This document shows positions 45,654-49,717 of a DNA stretch of 49,717 nucleotides, one piece after another; position 1 is the first letter of the stretch, and each line of letters begins with the position of its first letter. This DNA comes from Aeromonas caviae (GTDB lineage Bacteria > Pseudomonadota > Gammaproteobacteria > Enterobacterales > Aeromonadaceae). Position numbers and translations under genes: made by a program. The notes under the pieces were generated by a model. That model was not told the DNA's origin and searched no databases. It saw only the letters and a list, made by a program, of their open reading frames with translations. The stretch spans positions 128,586-178,302 of the forward strand of contig NZ_CDBK01000034.1 of NCBI RefSeq assembly GCF_000819785.1, written 5' to 3'.

Positions 45654-46196
45654 ATGCAAAAAAAATGGGACCAGGCACGGCTCAAGGCCCTGCAAAGCGA
45701 TGCCAGCGAGAACATCGAATCCTACCGGGATCAGGATGACCCCAAGGGGCTCGAGCAGTTCACCGACCAGATGAAGGCCCTGCTGCTGGCCGACATGAGC
45801 ATGCTGGAGTTCATGCCCGAATACCTGCCGCTCGCCCTCTATGGCCGGGTGCAGTTCCCGCCCAAAGCCAAGGGGCAGTGGAACAAGTGGCTCGCCAGCG
45901 GCGAGCAGCCCTCCTGGGACGAGTTCAAGGTGAGCGTCGGCTTCAACAACGCCGCCCTGCCGCTGGTCAAAGCGGTGCGGGCCCAGAGCGAAGATCAGCT
46001 GATGGAAGCCTGCGCCGTGCTGTTCCTGCTCGACAACCCGCTGCCCCGCGGCAGCCACCGCGGCGATGACGACTATGAGCTGCACGACGAAGAAGAGGAA
46101 GACGGGGAAAATGCCGACGCCGACTACCACGGCGGCAGCGACCGCTATGGCGACGACCAGGGCGATCAGGATATGTACGACGAAGTCCGTTTCTAA
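45654..46196 (+). CDS. Unknown acidic-tailed protein, J-domain operon gene 2
   Basis: 180 residues, not recognised. The first 130 residues are helical ([50 protein letters not shown]). The last 45 are a low-complexity acidic tail rich in D, E, G and Y ([19 protein letters not shown]), a disordered segment. There is no signal peptide or membrane helix. It is likely cytosolic and may be a client or partner of the J protein. Confidence 0.75.
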   Translation: MQKKWDQARLKALQSDASENIESYRDQDDPKGLEQFTDQMKALLLADMSMLEFMPEYLPLALYGRVQFPPKAKGQWNKWLASGEQPSWDEFKVSVGFNNAALPLVKAVRAQSEDQLMEACAVLFLLDNPLPRGSHRGDDDYELHDEEEEDGENADADYHGGSDRYGDDQGDQDMYDEVRF

Positions 46197-46208
46197 TTGG
46201 GGCAAGGC

Positions 46209-46976
46209 ATGAGCAACAGTCTGATAGAAATTACCGCCATCGAGATCAAAGAGCTGGCCGTCATCGAGCCGAAGCAGGCCAGCGAGAAGTTCGAGCTGAT
46301 CGCCAAGACCATGTCTGACGACCAGCTGGCAGAAGTGATTGAAAACATTGATATCGTTACCCTGACCCAGATCAACGGCCAGCACGACATCTCCTTCCCC
46401 TCCATCATCTCCGAGCTGATGACCCCGGAGCGGATCCGCGACATCGTCTGCCAGCAGCCCCTCTACTGGGAAGAGGCGATCAAGAACAACGCCGACGAGC
46501 TGCAACAGCACACCTTCGACTTCCTCAACTACCTGATCCGCACCCAGGATAGCGAAGCCAAGCAGCGGGAGATCCTCGAGTGCGTGGCCGAAGATCCGGC
46601 CGGTCTCTTCTACCTCGCCATCCCCTTTATCGAGTTCTATCGCGGCGATCGCTATGAAGAGGACGAAGGCTATCGCGACGTGCTGCACGCCGAAGAGGAA
46701 GATCTCGAAGAGTCCCTGCGCTACAGCGAGCGCCAGCAGGCCGAAGACAGCCACGACTATGCGCTGGACGACCCGCGCAGCCTCTTGATGCTCATTCGCG
46801 AGCTGGCCCCCGAGGTGGAAAAATCCATCAAGTCGCTGCTGCGCAACGAGCACTCCACCTGGGACGGCATCATCAACAAGTTTGCCGCAGAGCTGGTGAT
46901 GCAGGCCAAAGAGAAGAACAAGGTCGAGGAAGACGAGTACGGCGACGTCGACGACATGTTCAGCTTTCTGGATTAA
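46209..46976 (+). CDS. Unknown helical acidic protein, J-domain operon gene 3
   Basis: 255 residues, not recognised. It is alpha-helical, rich in E, D, I and L, with ELMTPERIRDIVCQQPLYWEEAI in the middle and an acidic stretch (YEEDEGYRDVLHAEEEDLEESL, about 155-180). The C-terminus is acidic with FSFLD at the end. There is no signal peptide. The ATG at 46209 follows GGGGCAAGG. It starts 12 bases after gene 2 and ends 11 bases before gene 4. Confidence 0.75.
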   Translation: MSNSLIEITAIEIKELAVIEPKQASEKFELIAKTMSDDQLAEVIENIDIVTLTQINGQHDISFPSIISELMTPERIRDIVCQQPLYWEEAIKNNADELQQHTFDFLNYLIRTQDSEAKQREILECVAEDPAGLFYLAIPFIEFYRGDRYEEDEGYRDVLHAEEEDLEESLRYSERQQAEDSHDYALDDPRSLLMLIRELAPEVEKSIKSLLRNEHSTWDGIINKFAAELVMQAKEKNKVEEDEYGDVDDMFSFLD

Positions 46977-46987
46977 GGAGCCCATTC

Positions 46988-47890
46988 ATGCAGTTAGTCA
47001 TTCGCGATGCCAACCAGGGCCCCTTTCTGACCCAGGTGCTGCGCTTTGGCCGCGACAACGAACTCTTGAGTCAGCAGCAGCTCGCCGCCATCAAGGGCAA
47101 GGCGGTGCTGATGAGCCTCAAATTCGCCGACAAGTACTACAACAAGTACAAGATGCACCTGCTGGAGCAGGCCGCCCACGACGTCATCGGCGTGGTGAGC
47201 CTCGGTCTGCAGGAGCTCTCCCAACGGGATCCGGCCAAGGCCCTGGCCCTGTTGCAGGCGCCGGAAGGCCCCATCAAGCCGTTCCAGAAGGGCTGGTCCA
47301 TGCTCATCACCGTCAGCCCCAAGCAGGCTGGCAACAGCCTCTACGGTGACGTGGATGCGCGGCTCTTGGACAAGATCTCCAGCCCGCCCGATGTGGAGGA
47401 GTGGCAAGGGTGGCAGGAGTACGAGAAGGCGCTGACCGAGCACAACAAGAGCCGCCTGATGGCGCTCATCGACCAGCACTTCTTCGCCTGCGAGAGCGAC
47501 CACCCCACCATGGAGGACAAGCTGGCCGAAGCGCTGCTCTACCGCATCCTCTGCGGCAAGGGCAGCGGTGCCGCCCCCCTCAAGGTGAAACAGGATCTCA
47601 AGCGCAAGCTGGCGCGGGAGATTGAGCTCGACGAGGGCTGGTACGACACCGACTACCTCGCCGCCCAGCTCACCCTGATGCTGAATGCGCTGCCCGCCGA
47701 CATGGCCGCCGCCCTGCGTCAGGAGCTGAGCCCGGGCTTTGTGCCCAACCTGCTGCATACCCTGGGGTTTGTGCGTCAGTACCAGCAGTTGCAAAAAGAG
47801 GACGCCTCGCCGGAGAAGCTCGACAACATGGAGATGCGCGCCGGGATCCGCCACCCCCTGCTCGGCTGGCCCCTCTACCACGACTTCTGA
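46988..47890 (+). CDS. Unknown helical protein, J-domain operon gene 4
   Basis: 300 residues, not recognised. Highly helical, basic to neutral, with QAAHDVIGVVSLGLQELSQRDPAKALALLQ, a middle segment PPDVEEWQGWQEYEKALTEHNKSRLMALIDQHFF, and LLGWPLYHDF at the end. The helical repeats could form a solenoid or scaffold. It starts 11 bases after gene 3, with AAGGAG. The operon ends in a hairpin after it. Confidence 0.75.
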   Translation: MQLVIRDANQGPFLTQVLRFGRDNELLSQQQLAAIKGKAVLMSLKFADKYYNKYKMHLLEQAAHDVIGVVSLGLQELSQRDPAKALALLQAPEGPIKPFQKGWSMLITVSPKQAGNSLYGDVDARLLDKISSPPDVEEWQGWQEYEKALTEHNKSRLMALIDQHFFACESDHPTMEDKLAEALLYRILCGKGSGAAPLKVKQDLKRKLAREIELDEGWYDTDYLAAQLTLMLNALPADMAAALRQELSPGFVPNLLHTLGFVRQYQQLQKEDASPEKLDNMEMRAGIRHPLLGWPLYHDF

Positions 47891-47918
47891 TGACGGGCTT
47901 TCCCCTTCACGCTGTTCC

Positions 47919-47950
47919 AACGCCCGGCTTGCCGGGCGTTGTCATTTTTG
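47919..47950 (+). terminator. Terminator of the J-domain operon
   Basis: AACGCCCGGC and GCCGGGCGTT form a perfect 10-bp stem with a TT loop, followed by a weak T run (GTCATTTTT). Confidence 0.7.
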
Positions 47951-47975
47951 CAGCTCGCAGATGGCGGCGCCGACC

Positions 47976-48299
47976 CTATCGGGCAATGGTCCACATGGCG
48001 CTCTGCATCCCGGTCTCCCGAAAATCGATCACCACGGGATAGTCGTTGCCACAGCCCGTCACCGTCCAGCGCTCCTGCCAATAGCGACTGCCCGGCTCCC
48101 CCTCGGGAAGTTGGAGCACCACTGGCACGAAGCGCTCCGGCGCGTCACACCCCTTGGTGGCCACCCAGGATGCGACCCCCACCATGGCATCCCGGATCAG
48201 CTGCTGATTGGCCAGGGTACCTTCCTGCACGGGTTCACTCGGACTGGCCTCGGCCTGGCACACCAGGGGAAAAAGCAACAGCAGGGCACAGGGTCTCAT
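47976..48299 (-). CDS. Small secreted protein of unknown function
   Basis: 107 residues. A signal peptide (about 1-18, MRPCALLLLFPLVCQA) is followed by a mature domain with two cysteines (ATKGCDAPERF and VTGCGNDYPVV) that could form a disulfide. GGAGG lies before the ATG at 48299. No domain was recognised. It is convergent with the J-domain operon. Confidence 0.7.
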   Translation of the reverse strand: MRPCALLLLFPLVCQAEASPSEPVQEGTLANQQLIRDAMVGVASWVATKGCDAPERFVPVVLQLPEGEPGSRYWQERWTVTGCGNDYPVVIDFRETGMQSAMWTIAR

Positions 48300-48535
48300 C
48301 ACACCTCCAGAGGGGTCAGTCAAAAAGTGGTTCGTTCGGGGCTTTCATCATGACCCGAAACGGCGCCAGACAGAAGAGGCCACCAGAGGGAAGCTGGCGC
48401 AGGATCCGGGGTGCGTTGGCTTGCAAGCAAGGCGGACTACCTCCTAAGCGTCATTGGCCCACATTTTGTCAGGGATATAATGACTCCCCCATACAAGCCG
48501 CCGGGGAACGAGCCGTGAGCAGAAAGCCGGACCGC

Positions 48536-48796
48536 ATGACCGCCATGCAGCAGATCATCGACGCCGTGAAGGCGGAATTTCCGCTCTATCAACCGGATAC
48601 CTTCAAATGCGGGCCGGACAACACCTGCATCGGCTGCCCCAAGAAGCTGATGGAGCTGGTGGATACGGACCTCTGCTACTGGCAATATCAGATCGATCGC
48701 GGCATCCCGCCCAGCTTCGACGAGCTCAACCGCTTCGGCAAGATGTGCAAAAATATCCGCCGGGCCCTGGTGCGCAATGGCCGCATTCCCGCCTGA
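48536..48796 (+). CDS. Small cysteine-rich protein of unknown function
   Basis: 86 residues with five cysteines: a CX5CX2C block (KCGPDNTCIGCPKK, near 25-34) and two later cysteines (DLCYWQ, KMCKN). This spacing suggests a metal or iron-sulfur site. The body is helical and there is no signal peptide, so it is cytosolic. ATG at 48536 is chosen; a GTG at 48515 adds seven residues. The family is not recognised. Confidence 0.75.
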   Translation: MTAMQQIIDAVKAEFPLYQPDTFKCGPDNTCIGCPKKLMELVDTDLCYWQYQIDRGIPPSFDELNRFGKMCKNIRRALVRNGRIPA

Positions 48797-48944
48797 TGAG
48801 AAGCAATATGCTGCCTTCATCGGCTTTTTATGATGGTTTTATCCACCAGAATGAATCACCACCTTATTTAATGGCTAGGTTCGCCTTATTCACCGCCTAT
48901 CGTGCTGATGGCCGACGCAGTTTCATTGCCCCAAGGAGCACTAT

Positions 48945-49319
48945 ATGACTCAGGAAAGCATCCAGACCCGCTACACGCTGGATCCCGCCCTTGCCAGCGC
49001 CACCGAGCTGGAGCAAGCCATCTCCCGGGCCATCGAGGCCAACAAGCAGGACTTCTTCCCCCTGCTGGAGCGGCTGGTGGATGTGGGCGACAGCCGGGTC
49101 AAGCTCAGCCAGAAGGAGCCCCTGCGGGTGCTGGGGGTGGAACTCGACGAGGCTCGCACCGGCGGCACTGCCCGCCTTGGCTACGAATCCAACTTTTCCG
49201 AGAGCTGCCGCCTTATCGACGAATACGACCAGCACCAGACCAGCGTGGCCTTCACCCTCGACGGGGATCAGCTTGTTTTCGATCTTGAGCTGCCCATCGA
49301 GTGGAACTTCGACAACTGA
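48945..49319 (+). CDS. Unknown small cytosolic protein
   Basis: 124 residues. A helical N-terminal half (ATELEQAISRAIEANKQDFFPLLERLVDVGDSRV) leads to a beta-rich half (GTARLGYESNF, SVAFTLDGDQLVFDLELPIEW). AAGGAG precedes the ATG by seven bases. It is not recognised. It is isolated, 148 bases after the cysteine-rich gene and before a repeat region. Confidence 0.7.
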   Translation: MTQESIQTRYTLDPALASATELEQAISRAIEANKQDFFPLLERLVDVGDSRVKLSQKEPLRVLGVELDEARTGGTARLGYESNFSESCRLIDEYDQHQTSVAFTLDGDQLVFDLELPIEWNFDN

Positions 49320-49365
49320 TTGGCGGCGTTGCCATTCCCCTGGCTTGTTGTACCCAGCGGCGCCT

Positions 49366-49496
49366 CCCCTCACCCTCTCCCAAGAGGAGAGGGGATCGTA
49401 TCCCGCCAGCCAACCGGTGTAGCTGTCACACATTCCAAAATTGCTGCGATCTGGGCTCCCTTCTCCCCTTGCGGGAGAAGGGTCGGGGATGAGGGG
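49366..49496. repeat. Paired-hairpin repeat element
   Basis: Two GC-rich hairpins in inverted order: CCCTCTCC/GGAGAGGG (49373-49393) and CCCTTCTCCC/GGGAGAAGGG (49458-49482). The outer ends CCCCTCA (49366-49372) and TGAGGGG (49490-49496) are also complementary, so the 131-base unit can fold into one long structure. This is the pattern of intergenic palindromic or MITE-like repeats found in many bacterial genomes. Confidence 0.65.
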
Positions 49497-49556
49497 GAAC
49501 ATACCATCCCAAGTGAAGCCATCGACAAGCAGCAGAGCGTTGAATCAAGCAGGGCA

Positions 49557-49699
49557 AGTAGGGTCGATTAGCGAAGCGTAATCGTCCACGCCATTTGTTC
49601 CGTAGCTATAGGCAAAAGAGAGAGAAGAGGGGTGGCCAACAGAACAGCGGCAACCGGTTTTCACGAACGTCTGATTACGCTTCGCTAATCAGACCTACT
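49557..49699. repeat. Inverted-repeat element with GATTAGCGAAGCGTAATC ends
   Basis: AGTAGGG...GATTAGCGAAGCGTAATC at 49557-49584 is repeated in inverted form at 49671-49699 with few mismatches. The 143-base unit holds no gene. From memory, this motif is widespread as a short intergenic repeat in proteobacteria. The right edge of the window follows 18 bases later. Confidence 0.6.
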
Positions 49700-49717
49700 G
49701 AATCGCCCCTGGTTTTC

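Overview
The window reads as a chromosomal segment of a high-GC gammaproteobacterium, most likely Aeromonas. This is inferred from base composition, protein similarity recalled from memory, and gene order (lptG-lptF / pepA-holC-valS, and recA-recX-alaS-lysC-csrA followed by tRNA-Ser and tRNA-Arg genes). No integrase, transposase, phage gene or CRISPR array was seen.

Layout. 1-10.6 kb: a tRNA-Leu, an RDD membrane protein, the LPS export permeases lptFG, divergent pepA, then holC, valS, a CNNM/CorC-type membrane protein and a DedA protein. 10.7-20 kb: penicillin-binding protein pbpG; then a minus-strand block in transcription order pncC, recA (LexA box inside its promoter), recX, alaS, lysC, csrA, tRNA-Ser and five tRNA-Arg genes; then a small Spy-like secreted protein. 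20-28.8 kb: mutS, a BCCT transporter paired with an unknown gene and a divergent MarR regulator, a YjaG-like protein, a 2-hydroxyacid dehydrogenase and the endopeptidase mepM.

29-34.7 kb holds the most interesting part. Between mepM and znuA, which are adjacent in E. coli, lies a three-gene set: a LapD-like c-di-GMP receptor with no recognisable GGDEF domain, a TAXI-type periplasmic binding protein overlapping it by 4 bp, and a convergent LapG protease. The set looks like an adhesin-release switch with a possible periplasmic ligand input. Zinc uptake genes znuA / znuCB follow, divergent around two Zur-like boxes.

34.7-40.7 kb: a LysR regulator with a divergent DMT exporter, a uracil-DNA glycosylase family protein, rarD with an overlapping GIY-YIG protein, a compact psp operon (pspA, short pspC, pspG) behind a sigma-54-type promoter, and a PlsC-like acyltransferase. 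40.8-44.6 kb: an scsABCD-like thiol/copper-stress operon. 44.6-49.7 kb: an EF-hand secreted protein, a four-gene operon starting with a small J-domain protein and continuing with three unrecognised acidic or helical proteins, three small unknown genes, and two repeat elements at the right edge.

Coordinates of starts were chosen from ribosome binding sites and signal peptides and may shift by a few codons. Family assignments come from motifs and recall; no database search was run.
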